DNA of 64,000 nt. Origin: Streptomyces virginiae. GTDB lineage: Bacteria > Actinomycetota > Actinomycetes > Streptomycetales > Streptomycetaceae. Shown piece after piece: positions 50,937-59,647 of this stretch; position 1 is the first letter of the stretch, and every line of letters starts with the position of its first letter. The notes below the pieces were generated by a model. That model had not been told where the DNA came from and searched no databases. It saw only the letters and a list, made by a program, of their open reading frames with translations. The translations under genes and the position numbers were made by a program. The stretch covers positions 496,001 to 560,000 of the forward strand of contig NZ_JOAK01000003.1 in the NCBI RefSeq assembly GCF_000720455.1, read 5' to 3'.

Positions 50937-53483
50937 TCAACAGCACCCGTACTCGGGGAGGATGTGTCCGCGGTAGCGCTGCGGCCGGCTCACGGCCGGC
51001 GCCGTCTCCCCGGCCGTGAGCCGGCCGAGCAGCTCCGCCGCCCCCGCGGTGCCCGCGTCGACCTCCGCGCGCAGTTCGTCGGCGAGACCGTGCGCGAAGA
51101 GGAGCCGAGTCAGCTGCTCGGGTGCCCACCACGCGCGGAGCAGCACTCCGGAAGCCATCCGGTTCCGCAGCAGGTCCAGGGCTTCGCGCAGCCGCCCGTG
51201 GTCGGCGAGCAGCTCCGTCAGGTGCCTCGCGGCCGGTACGTGCCCGCCGTCCGCCATGGGCCCGACGATGCCGAGCGCCCGGTCCACGTGCCCCTGTCCG
51301 GCGAGGAGCCGTGTCCAGCGGGCGATCGCGGGCCACATGCCCGTCGCCGCCAGGGCCGGGAGTTCCTCCGACGGGCAGAGCTGCGCCCACTGTTCGTGGA
51401 GGTTGGAATCCCGTGCGGCGGCCGCACGCAGGTGCCGGACGGCCTCCGCCTCGCGGCCGTGCGCGACGAGGACGTCGGCCAGCATCGCGTGGGCCTTGCT
51501 GTGGCCGGCCGCCACGAAGGGGCGCAGCACGGCCAGGGCCTCCTCGAACCGTCCCTCCTCCACCAGCAGTTCGACCACCCGGTCCGCGGCTCCCCGCTCG
51601 GTGCGCACGTACGGCAGGTAGAGCGCGATCGCCTCGTCGCGCCGGCCGCGCCGGGCCAGCAACTCGGCCAGTCTGCCGGTCGAGTTCACCTGGCCCGCCG
51701 CCGCCCGCGCCCGTAGCGCTTCCTCGTCACCCAGCTCCGCCAGCAGGTCCGCCAGGTGACCGTCGGCGGCCCGGCCTCCGCCGGCCGCCCACCGTCGCGC
51801 GATCCGGACGGCCTCGTCCGCACGGCCCACGCGGACCAGGAGCTTCAGCAGTTCGGGCCCGTCGCCCTGCGCGGAGAGCAGGTCGACCGCCTCCTGCGTA
51901 CGGCCCCGTTCGGCCAGTAGTCCGGCCCACTGCGCGGTGGCCCGAGCCCTGTCGGGGTGCCAGTCGGCGTGCACCGCCGGCCGCAGCACTTCGAAGGCCT
52001 CCTCGCTCCGGCCCTGCCGGATCAGCTCCTCGGCCAAGGTCGCTGCGCCCCGGTGGTCGCCGCGGTCGAACAGCCGCCGGTGGAACGCGGCCGCCTGCTC
52101 GTACCGCATCCGCAGACCGGCTGCCCGGGCGAGGCGCTGCAGGTCCGCCGGGTCGTGGCAGTGCTCGCTCAGCGCCCGCCACACGGCGTCGTCGGGACAG
52201 AGCGCCCGACGGGTCTCGCGCGCCCGCTGCAGGAGGTAGTCGGTGGCGATGTACCCGGTGGCGACCTCCATGTCCCCGTCGGTGCACGGCATCAGCGCCG
52301 GGGCCACGCCGCGCACCGGGGCCGTGGCGTAGTCGAGGGAGCTGCGGAGCCAGTCCGGTGGTGCGACGGCGCGCCGGTCCTTGAGGTACCCGCGTACGGC
52401 GGCCCGCAGGAACTCCTCCGAGACCGGGCCGTGCACTCCCATGCGGCGGGCGTCGACCGCGGCGGTGATGACGTGTTCCGCGTACGGGTCCGGGGCGCAT
52501 TCCCAGCGGCGCACGAGGTCGGGCGCCGCCGCGAGGACCTGCGTGAATCCGGTGTCGGCGCTGTCGAGCGCGGCACGCACCCACGGGTCCTCGCCCGCCC
52601 GCGCCAGGGCCCGGGCGTGCTCGGCGGGGGTGAACGCGTCGGCGACGTCGAAGACGCGGGCCAGTTCGAGCAGCCGGCGGTCCTCGTCGCCGCGGCCGTC
52701 CCCCGTGCGGCGCGGGGCGAGGACGCGGGCCTGGTACTCGGTCGTCCAGATCGTTCCCACGATCACCGTGCCGGCGTGGAGCAGGGTGCGTACGGTCCCC
52801 TCCGTGAGGGGGTCCGCGGTCCCGAGGTGGGCCTGCAGTTCGTCCAGCCACAGCACGGTCCGCGGTGTCGGCGCCGCCGCCAGCTCGCGGATCGCTCCGG
52901 TGCCCGCCGGCTGGACCAGCCACCACTCGGGCAGCACCTCCAGGACGGCCTCGTGGAGCGTGCGCGTCTTGCCCACGCAGGAGCGGCCGTTGAGGAGCAG
53001 GAAGCCGCCGTCCCGTGCGGCGTCCGCCAGGGCCGCGCGCAGGCCCTCGTCCAGATCGCGCGGTACATAGCCCGGCGTCTCGTCGCGGGCTTCCTCGAAC
53101 TCGATCGGGACGCGCACCCCGAGCCGGTGCGGCAGGGCCTCGCGGACCCTGACGGCCCCCGGGGCGGCCGACCGGCGGCCGGGGCGCGCCCGTTCGAGGG
53201 CTGCCCTCCACGGGCGCACATCGGCCAGAGGGACCTGGCACACCATCAGGTACGTCAGGAGGCGCTCCGGGGTCGGAAACTGCCCGCCCGTGGCATAGCC
53301 GTGCGCCGAAGCCCTCGACAGCGCCGCGCACCGCCCCCCGTCCGCGATCCGTCCGGCCCTCTCCGCCATCTGCGCGTAGGACAGGCCCGCGCGCACGCGC
53401 AGTCGTTCCAGTTGTTCGGCCAGCTGCCGCGGTGTCGTCACCGAGGACGGATCGATGCCGTGGACGTCCAGTGGACGGGTCAT
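50937..53483 (-). CDS. HTH, P-loop NTPase and TPR-like repeat regulator
   Basis: 848 aa from ATG 53483 behind GAGGGAG. An XRE-like HTH is at the N-terminus (LAEQLERLRVRAGLSYAQMA, about residues 15-60). A P-loop ATPase follows: Walker A NGRSCVGKTRT near 165 and Walker B TVLWLDELQAHL near 210. A winged/helical region comes next, and then about 400 residues of TPR/tetratrico-like helical pairs (GRSEEAFEVLRPAVHAD, GRFEEALAVLRPFVAAG). The layout is STAND-like: signal binding to the repeats would drive NTP-dependent oligomerisation. It ends with a CC motif. No effector domain is obvious. Confidence 0.8.
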   Translation of the reverse strand: MTRPLDVHGIDPSSVTTPRQLAEQLERLRVRAGLSYAQMAERAGRIADGGRCAALSRASAHGYATGGQFPTPERLLTYLMVCQVPLADVRPWRAALERARPGRRSAAPGAVRVREALPHRLGVRVPIEFEEARDETPGYVPRDLDEGLRAALADAARDGGFLLLNGRSCVGKTRTLHEAVLEVLPEWWLVQPAGTGAIRELAAAPTPRTVLWLDELQAHLGTADPLTEGTVRTLLHAGTVIVGTIWTTEYQARVLAPRRTGDGRGDEDRRLLELARVFDVADAFTPAEHARALARAGEDPWVRAALDSADTGFTQVLAAAPDLVRRWECAPDPYAEHVITAAVDARRMGVHGPVSEEFLRAAVRGYLKDRRAVAPPDWLRSSLDYATAPVRGVAPALMPCTDGDMEVATGYIATDYLLQRARETRRALCPDDAVWRALSEHCHDPADLQRLARAAGLRMRYEQAAAFHRRLFDRGDHRGAATLAEELIRQGRSEEAFEVLRPAVHADWHPDRARATAQWAGLLAERGRTQEAVDLLSAQGDGPELLKLLVRVGRADEAVRIARRWAAGGGRAADGHLADLLAELGDEEALRARAAAGQVNSTGRLAELLARRGRRDEAIALYLPYVRTERGAADRVVELLVEEGRFEEALAVLRPFVAAGHSKAHAMLADVLVAHGREAEAVRHLRAAAARDSNLHEQWAQLCPSEELPALAATGMWPAIARWTRLLAGQGHVDRALGIVGPMADGGHVPAARHLTELLADHGRLREALDLLRNRMASGVLLRAWWAPEQLTRLLFAHGLADELRAEVDAGTAGAAELLGRLTAGETAPAVSRPQRYRGHILPEYGCC

Positions 53484-53647
53484 CCACACGTCTCCCTCGT
53501 GCGCCGTCCTCGCCGGTCGGGCGCGGACGAAGCGGGCCGCTCCGTCCGGCCCCGTCCGATCTCGTTGCCGGACGGCCTTCCGGGGCCCTGCAATCAGGGC
53601 GTCCACCGAGCGTAGTCCGTCGCTCGCCAAGCGTCAGGAGATTGCCC

Positions 53648-53821
53648 ATGCACTGGTCGGATCTGGCCCAGGCCGCCGCGGGTCTGCTCGCGCTCGCCTC
53701 GGCCGTCGTCGAGCTGACGGCCGTGATCACGAAGCGCAGGCGCACGGGACACGCCGAAGACCCGACGCCGCATGAGCGCCGGGCCTCGGACGAGACAGAG
53801 GGGAACGGCCCCGTCAGGTGA
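53648..53821 (+). CDS. Small membrane-associated protein
   Basis: 57-aa protein, ATG after AGGAG with 8-nt spacing. One hydrophobic helix (LAQAAAGLLALASAVVELTAVI) is followed by a charged tail. It is divergent from the HTH-NTPase-TPR gene and overlaps the end of the secreted 68-aa protein by 8 bp. It may be a partner of the NTPase, but there is no direct evidence. Confidence 0.6.
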   Translation: MHWSDLAQAAAGLLALASAVVELTAVITKRRRTGHAEDPTPHERRASDETEGNGPVR

Positions 53822-54020
53822 TCCTCTGGCTGGTTCCGTCGGGCAGGGTGCAGGTGTCACCGCCGTACGGGATCGACTTGATCTGCCCTCCCGCGTCCGT
53901 GCACTCCTGCCTGGTGATGGTGGGAGACGCGGCGGCCTGAGCGCTGACGGCGCCGACGGCGCCCGCTCCGGCGAGGGTTGCTGAGGCCAGGATGAGGCCC
54001 AGCGTTCTGCGGATACGCAT
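53814..54020 (-). CDS. Small secreted protein
   Basis: 68-aa protein with a signal peptide (MRIRRTLGLILASATLAGAG...SAQAAA) and a mature part of about 35 residues with two Cys (TRQECTDAGG, GGDTCTLPDG), likely one disulfide. The start ATG 54020 follows GAGGAAG. No family is recognised. Confidence 0.65.
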   Translation of the reverse strand: MRIRRTLGLILASATLAGAGAVGAVSAQAAASPTITRQECTDAGGQIKSIPYGGDTCTLPDGTSQRIT

Positions 54021-54199
54021 GGCTTCCTCCTCACGGGCGCCTCGCGCGGACCTGGGGGAGGACAGCCCTCAGGCCGAAGGTGCCCTACTACTCAGCATGG
54101 GCGCTGCCCGGGAGGTCCGCGAGGCGAGCCGGACACCCGCGCCGGGCCCCTCGGGGGCCGTGTCCCGCGGGGCCGTACGCGCTCTGCGCGCCTACGCAG

Positions 54200-54585
54200 T
54201 CCGGCCACGCTGCAGCCGCGGTTCTCCTTCTCCCCGCAGTGGTTCGGGTCCTTGATGTCCAGCCACACCAGCGCCAGCCGGCGTCCCGCGGAGGCGTGGG
54301 AGAGGATGCGGTCGATCATGCTGTCGAAGCTGGGGCCGAGCCGGTTGTCACCGGCCGAGGAACAGTCGTGGTAGGCACGCCATTCGTTGGGGTTCCACCA
54401 GGCACAGACGTCCATCTCGATGCTGTTGGCGCCGTGTTAGAGCGCGGCGTCCACGCCGCCTAGCGTGTCGACGCGGTGCGCGATGGCGTAGACGGGCGCC
54501 GCTGGTCGGCTGCCGCAGCCGGGGCCGCGCCGAGCGCGGTGGTACCGACGACCGCGCTCAGGGCCGCGATCAGCGCCAGGAGCAT
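54200..54585 (-). pseudogene. Sphingomyelinase D-like phospholipase, broken
   Basis: ATG 54585 opens a signal peptide (MLLALIAALSAVVGTTALG). A frameshift precedes APVYAIAHRVDTLGGVDAAL; a TAA (54437-54439) interrupts before HGANSIEMDVCAWWNPNEWR; then YHDCSSAGDNRLGPSFDSMI and LVWLDIKDPNHCGEKENRGC. These match the N-terminal half of bacterial sphingomyelinase/phospholipase D of the loxosceles-toxin-like family. The C-terminal half is absent. One frameshift, one nonsense codon and a truncation make it non-functional. Confidence 0.75.
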
Positions 54586-54754
54586 CCGTGGGGCGGCACC
54601 CCGTGTGAGGTGAGTGATCAAGAACGTACTCCGTCATGTCGGTTTCCGAGGCGGACGGTTGATCTCGTCCGCCGCATGCCGACATGCGGTAGATGCAGGA
54701 TGAATGAATCCGGTTGTGTGCGGCGGCGCGGTCGGCGGGAAACCGCCGCCGCCC

Positions 54755-55750
54755 CTACTCGTCGTCGAGGCCGCCGTCCTCGTCCCGGAGTCTGCGCCAC
54801 AGGCCGGTGCGGTGCAGGGTGTAGAGCGCGATGACGAGGAAGGCCACCTGCAGTCCCACGGCGAGCAGCCAGAAGACGGCCTCGCCCTCCATCTCGTCCG
54901 TCAGGTAGGTGAAGTTCATGCCGAAGAACCCGGTCAGGAAGGTCAGCGGCAGGAAGATCGTCGACACGATCGCCAGGCGGTTGATGACGCCGTTCTGGTC
55001 GGCGGACACCAGGGAGGAGTAGCTGCTGAACGCACGGCGGGCCGCCTCCTGGAGCGACTCGATGTCCGTGAGCACCAGCCCCGCCGTGCGCTGGTACTCG
55101 CGGACCAGCCGCTGGCGCTCCTCCGGGACGCTGCCGCTCATCATCCGGCGGGTGACGGTCTCCTCCGTCACCCGGTGGTACGGCAGGAGCGTGTGGTGCA
55201 GGAGGGCCGCCGTGCGTCGCAGCCGCGCCAGCCGGTAGACCTGCTCGGGCTGCCGCTGCCGGAACATCTCGTTCTCCAGGTCCTCCACGTCCAGCAGGGC
55301 CTGGACGGCCGACCCGCGGTACGTCTCCAGTGCCTCGTCGAGCAGCAGGAACAGCATGGCCACCGCGTCCGGCGGACGTTCGTGCGGGAAACGGGCGGTG
55401 AGGCTCTGGACCAGCCGGGCCGCCGCCCCCCGGTGCACCGTGACGAGATACCGCTCGGTCACCACGGCATGGACGTGGACGACCTGGCCCGCCTCGACCG
55501 CGGGCACGACGAACGCGGCGCTGTCCCCGAGGTACTCGGCCCGGGCGGACTCGCCCTCCCGGCCCAGCCACGCCAGGTCCGCGGCCCCCAGGCCCAGCAG
55601 GTGCGCGAGCGGCTGCCCGGTGGGCGAAGCCTCCTCGGACAGTTCCACGTCCACGAGCAGGAAAGGGGACGTCGCGAGACGCTCACGCGCCTCGGACGCG
55701 TGGGCACGCGTCATCGTGCCGTCCGGCATGGGCATCAGCGATACGATCAT
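54755..55750 (-). CDS. corA: CorA-family magnesium/cobalt transporter
   Basis: 331-aa channel-type transporter. A large N-terminal cytoplasmic domain, the long stalk helix (EYQRTAGLVLTDIESLQEA, SYSSLVSADQNGVINRLAIV), TM1 with the selectivity motif GMN (GFFGMNFTYL, near residue 275) and TM2 (AVFWLLAVGLQVAFLVIALY) are all present. ATG 55750 follows GAGGGGCA. Mediates Mg2+ or Co2+ uptake down its gradient. Confidence 0.92.
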   Translation of the reverse strand: MIVSLMPMPDGTMTRAHASEARERLATSPFLLVDVELSEEASPTGQPLAHLLGLGAADLAWLGREGESARAEYLGDSAAFVVPAVEAGQVVHVHAVVTERYLVTVHRGAAARLVQSLTARFPHERPPDAVAMLFLLLDEALETYRGSAVQALLDVEDLENEMFRQRQPEQVYRLARLRRTAALLHHTLLPYHRVTEETVTRRMMSGSVPEERQRLVREYQRTAGLVLTDIESLQEAARRAFSSYSSLVSADQNGVINRLAIVSTIFLPLTFLTGFFGMNFTYLTDEMEGEAVFWLLAVGLQVAFLVIALYTLHRTGLWRRLRDEDGGLDDE

Positions 55751-56018
55751 TGCCCCTCGTCGTGTGCCGGGTCTGGTGCAGTGCCTCCCAGCCTGTACGC
55801 GCGCCGGCCCGCCGCCATCCCGGTGGCGCGTTCGCCCGCGAAACCACCTCGAACAGGTGAGGTCCCGCGCGCGGCCCGGCGACGACATGCGCCCCGAAAC
55901 CCCGGCACGGCAGGGTGGTGCCGACGGTGTCCGGCGGCGGGGGTGAGGCCCGGGGCCGCCAATCCGGGGCTGCCAATCCGCGGCCGCCCCTGAGGTGCCG
56001 CCGTGCGGCGGCGGCGCC

Positions 56019-56234
56019 TCAGCTCTGCTCGGTGTCGTCGCCCGCCTGCCCGGCGGCCTCGGCCGCGCGTGCCTTCTCCTGCATCTTGCGCACCAGCTCC
56101 GCCTTCTTGTCGGCGGCACTCTGGCGGTCCAGGTTGCGGTGCGGACCGTTGTTCTGCCGTTCGGCGCGGGACAGCCTCTTGCGCTGGCCGCCGCCCTGGC
56201 CCACGGGGTTGTTGATGTTCTTGCTGTCGGTCAC
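56019..56234 (-). CDS. DUF6243 family protein
   Basis: 71-aa, very hydrophilic helical protein (NINNPVGQGGGQRKRLSRAE, SAADKKAELVRKMQEKARAA) typical of the streptomycete DUF6243 family. Probably disordered or a small nucleic-acid-associated protein. Function is unknown. Bases 55751-56018 upstream of CorA hold no gene. Confidence 0.8.
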   Translation of the reverse strand: MTDSKNINNPVGQGGGQRKRLSRAERQNNGPHRNLDRQSAADKKAELVRKMQEKARAAEAAGQAGDDTEQS

Positions 56235-56582
56235 GGGTTCTCCCGGTGGTGATGTGTGGTGATCTACGGATTCATCGGCGGGGGACGGGCGCGGCGACGT
56301 CGAAGGACGTCAGCGGGGGTCCGTCACGCTCTCACTCGTGAATCGGCGTCTGGAAGAACATGACAAAGACGTTACCCGGTTCCGTCGGCCCCGCGCGCCA
56401 CGCGCCGGCCGGTGCCGGTCAGGGGTGAGGGTGTGCGCCGAGTGGTGGAGGACCGGCTTGCCGGGGTGCGGGCGCTGGTGAAGCATCACATTTCGGGATG
56501 CACCGCCCGTGCACCGTGATGCCACGGCTCGCGGCGGGGCGTCCTCGACCTGCCTGCCTGCTCGACTGCATGAGGAGTGGCC
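56235..56582. other. Divergent intergenic region
   Basis: About 350 bp between the DUF6243 and amidase genes, so it should hold both promoters. An A/T-richer stretch (56336-56385) is the most promoter-like part. I could not assign clear -35/-10 elements. Confidence 0.35.
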
Positions 56583-57275
56583 ATGGAAGACAGCCCGCTG
56601 AGCCGTCGACGGCTGTTGTGGGGTGCTGCCGGCGCGGCGGGCACGGCCCTGGCCGCTGTCGGTCTGCCCCGGCTGATGAGGCCCGAGGAGAGGGCGAAGG
56701 CCGCACTGCCGAGCCCCGGGCGCAAGACCCCCGGCGCCGCGGGGCCGCCCGCGGCACTGCGGGCGGACTCATCGGTGGACTACGCCCCCGCCGTCTGGGT
56801 CGAAGCCTCCGAGTCCAACTACACGGCCTCCGACCGTCCCGAGTCGTACCCCATCGAATACGTCGTCATTCATCTGACAACGGACATTTTGCCGATCATG
56901 TTCGCCAAGTTCAAGGACGACGCGGAGAGAGTGTCGGCGCACTACATGATCAGCGCAACCGGCACGCGGATCACCCAGTGCGTGCGCGAGCGCGACGTGG
57001 CCTGGCACTCCGGCAGCGTCTGGTACAACCACCGCAGCATCGGCATCGAGCACGAAGGCTGGACCGATCAGCCCGTGTACACCGACAAGCTGTACGAGAC
57101 ATCCGCCGTGCTCACGGCCACGATCTGCGCGAAGTACGACGTGCCGGTCGACCGGGACCACATCCTGGGCCACGTCGAGGTGCCGCTGTCCACGCACGAC
57201 GACCCCGGGACCGCGTGGAACTGGGACCAGTACATGAAGCTCGTCGAGACCGCCCGCCGGCGCATCAGGGCCTGA
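56583..57275 (+). CDS. Tat-exported N-acetylmuramoyl-L-alanine amidase
   Basis: 230-aa peptidoglycan hydrolase. A twin-arginine signal (SRRRLLWGAAGAAGTALAAV) precedes an Amidase_2/PGRP domain. The zinc-ligand His is in YVVIHLTTD, with further conserved GIEHEGW and ILGHVEVP segments and the late DDPGTAWNWDQY. It cleaves the bond between MurNAc and L-Ala. ATG 56583 behind GAGGAG is preferred over GTG 56577. Confidence 0.88.
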   Translation: MEDSPLSRRRLLWGAAGAAGTALAAVGLPRLMRPEERAKAALPSPGRKTPGAAGPPAALRADSSVDYAPAVWVEASESNYTASDRPESYPIEYVVIHLTTDILPIMFAKFKDDAERVSAHYMISATGTRITQCVRERDVAWHSGSVWYNHRSIGIEHEGWTDQPVYTDKLYETSAVLTATICAKYDVPVDRDHILGHVEVPLSTHDDPGTAWNWDQYMKLVETARRRIRA

Positions 57276-57290
57276 CACCGCGTCGCCCCC

Positions 57291-58766
57291 TCACGTGGGC
57301 TTGCCGTCGCCGTACAGCCACGAGTCCCAGATCGAGTCGAGCTTCCGGCCGGCCCTGGCCTCCACGTACGTGGTGAAGTCGCGCGTGGAGGCGTGGCCGT
57401 GGCGGTGGCGCAGGGTCCAGCCCCGCACCAGGGCGCGGAATCCCTCGTCGCCCACGGCCTGCCGGATCTTGTGGATCACCATCGCGCCGCGCACGTACAC
57501 CGGCTGGCCGGAGATGTCCGAAGCGCTCGGCGGCTCGGCGGGCGGGAAGTCCCACTCGTCGTCGTCCGCGGCCTTGGCGTGGTTGCGGTCGAAGTGGTCC
57601 TGGGCGCTGGCCCCACCGTGGTCCTCGGTCCACAGCCACTCCGCGTAGGTCGCGAAGCCCTCGTTGAGCCACATGTCCCGCCAGGTTCGCGGGGTGACGG
57701 AGTTGCCGAACCACTGGTGGGCCGTTTCGTGCACCACGTTGGTGGTGTGGAAGATCCCGGCCGGAATGGTCGCCCGGGTCTGGGTCTCCAGGGCGTAGGG
57801 CACATCGGCCGCCTGATCGACGATCAGACCGGCGGCGGAGAAGGGGTAGGGGCCGAACCTCCCCTCGGCCCATTCCATGATCTCGGGGAACCGGCCGAGG
57901 ACCTCTCCGTCCTCGTCCACGCCCGCGGTCGTGTCCATCGCCGACACGACCGGGATGCCCGACCGGGTCCGGGAGGTCTTGATGTCGTAGCTGCCGATCG
58001 CCACGGTCGCCACATGGCTGGCCATGGGCTCGGCCTGGTGCCAGTGGAAGGTGGTGCGGTCGCCGCTGGTGTGCTGGGCGCGCAGCTGGCCGTTGGAGAT
58101 CGCCTGCACCCCCTTGGGGACCGTGACGGTGATGTCGTACGAGGCCTTGTCCGAGGGGTGGTGGTTGCCGGGGAACCAGGACATCGAGCCCGTCGGCTCG
58201 CCGAACGCGACCGCTCCGTTGCCCGTCCTCATCCAGCCTTCGCGCCACCCGTGGTCATGGGTGACCGGCTCCGGCGCACCCGCGTAGCGCACGACGCCGC
58301 GGAAGGCGGCGCCCTTCCTGAGGTGATCGCGCGGCTGCAGGGTCAGCTCCTGCCCGTCACGGCGAACCATCGCCTCGCGGCCGTCGACGGTGGCGCTCAG
58401 CACCTCCATGCCGAGGAGGTCGAGGTTGAAGGAGCTGAGGTCCGCAGTGGCCTTCGCGGTGATCTCCGCGGTGCCCTCCAGGCGGCCGCTGCCGGGCTCG
58501 TAGGACAGGGTCAGTGCGTAGTGGGTGACGTCGTAGCCGCCGTTGCCGAGCGTCGGGAAGTACGGGTCACCGGCGCCCGCGGCACCGGGGTGCCCGCTGC
58601 GGAACACCGTGCCGGGTGCCCCCGTCCGAGCGGTGTCCGCGCCGGTACGAGCCCCCGCCCCACCGCCGTCACGGCCGTCGGACTCCGAGCACGCGGGGAG
58701 TGCGGCGAGCAGGCCCGCGACCGCGAAGGCGGCCAGACGTCCGGAAGTCTTCACGCAGCCGATCAT
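57291..58766 (-). CDS. M1-family metallopeptidase lipoprotein
   Basis: 491-aa extracellular aminopeptidase-like protein. A lipobox (LPAC, Cys26) follows the hydrophobic signal. The gluzincin motif HETAH (VVHETAHQWFG, near residue 343) and the third ligand in NEGFATYAEW are intact. The exopeptidase signature is weaker (GSMSWFPGNHHP in place of GAMEN). The N-terminal beta domain is typical of M1. Convergent with the amidase gene; both act outside the membrane. Confidence 0.9.
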   Translation of the reverse strand: MIGCVKTSGRLAAFAVAGLLAALPACSESDGRDGGGAGARTGADTARTGAPGTVFRSGHPGAAGAGDPYFPTLGNGGYDVTHYALTLSYEPGSGRLEGTAEITAKATADLSSFNLDLLGMEVLSATVDGREAMVRRDGQELTLQPRDHLRKGAAFRGVVRYAGAPEPVTHDHGWREGWMRTGNGAVAFGEPTGSMSWFPGNHHPSDKASYDITVTVPKGVQAISNGQLRAQHTSGDRTTFHWHQAEPMASHVATVAIGSYDIKTSRTRSGIPVVSAMDTTAGVDEDGEVLGRFPEIMEWAEGRFGPYPFSAAGLIVDQAADVPYALETQTRATIPAGIFHTTNVVHETAHQWFGNSVTPRTWRDMWLNEGFATYAEWLWTEDHGGASAQDHFDRNHAKAADDDEWDFPPAEPPSASDISGQPVYVRGAMVIHKIRQAVGDEGFRALVRGWTLRHRHGHASTRDFTTYVEARAGRKLDSIWDSWLYGDGKPT

Positions 58767-58933
58767 GACCCAGCCCCCGAGCGCCCCGACCTCGCCACGC
58801 CGTGCCCGTGGCCCCTCTGGCGGGCACGGCACCGGCCCGGCGTCCGGCGACCTCGTGGCAGCGAGCCCGACCGGCACCACCGTCGAGTGGCACGACAGTA
58901 CGGAACCAGCACGGTCGGGGTTCTTGCCGGGCC

Positions 58934-59638
58934 CTACGCCAGCCGGGAGGCCGCGATCTCGGCCCATACGGCCTTGCCGGTTCCGTGGACATGGGTGCCC
59001 CAGCGATCGGACAGGCGCTCCACGATGAACAGACCGCGGCCCCCCGGGACTCCTCGTTGCGGCGCCCGGTTGCGTACCGGAAGGGTCGTCATGCCGTCGT
59101 GGACTTCGATGCGCAGGGACGCTTCATCAGCGGTCAGGACGAGTTCGCGGCAGCCGTGTGCGTGGAGTGACGCGTTGGTCAGGAGCTCGGAAACGAGGAG
59201 GAGGATGTCCTCAGAGGTCTCGGTCTCGTTCCAGCCCCAGTCCCGCAGGGCCCGACGCGTGAAATCGCGCCCCTTGGCCACCAGCCCGGGGACGCCCGCC
59301 AGGGCGAGCCTGCGGCGCTGGCTCCCTGAAGGAGGGCCGACTGTCATGGGACGGCCCGCCTCCGTTTCCATCGTCTCCACGGTGACGCCACCCCCGCGTT
59401 CGCCCGCCACTCCGGCTCCCGGCCGCCGGCCCGTACCGCGGTTGGCGCCCGTGGGCCGGGTCGGCCGCACGCCCCCGGACGGTGCGGGAGGCCTCAGCAC
59501 GGTCGTGACGGTGCAGGGGACCCGGCCGGCGGCGTCGCCTGGTGAACCCGGGGCGTGAAAGTGCGGAACTCCACCCGGTCTGACGGGCATCTTCTCGATC
59601 TCGGACGGCGGCGCTGTGCTTCCCGGTACGGGCGTCAT
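58934..59638 (-). CDS. RsbW-like anti-sigma regulatory factor (HATPase)
   Basis: 234 aa from ATG 59638, ten bases after the sigma-factor stop with GGGGCGAG in between. The first about 100 residues are low-complexity. The C-terminal HATPase carries the N-box LLVSELLTNASLHAHG and G-boxes EVHDGM and GGRGLFIVERLSD. Probably a Ser kinase that binds a sigma factor of the SigB/F type and phosphorylates a STAS antagonist. Position right behind the sigma gene suggests they act together. Confidence 0.82.
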   Translation of the reverse strand: MTPVPGSTAPPSEIEKMPVRPGGVPHFHAPGSPGDAAGRVPCTVTTVLRPPAPSGGVRPTRPTGANRGTGRRPGAGVAGERGGGVTVETMETEAGRPMTVGPPSGSQRRRLALAGVPGLVAKGRDFTRRALRDWGWNETETSEDILLLVSELLTNASLHAHGCRELVLTADEASLRIEVHDGMTTLPVRNRAPQRGVPGGRGLFIVERLSDRWGTHVHGTGKAVWAEIAASRLA

Positions 59639-59647
59639 GGCTCGCCC

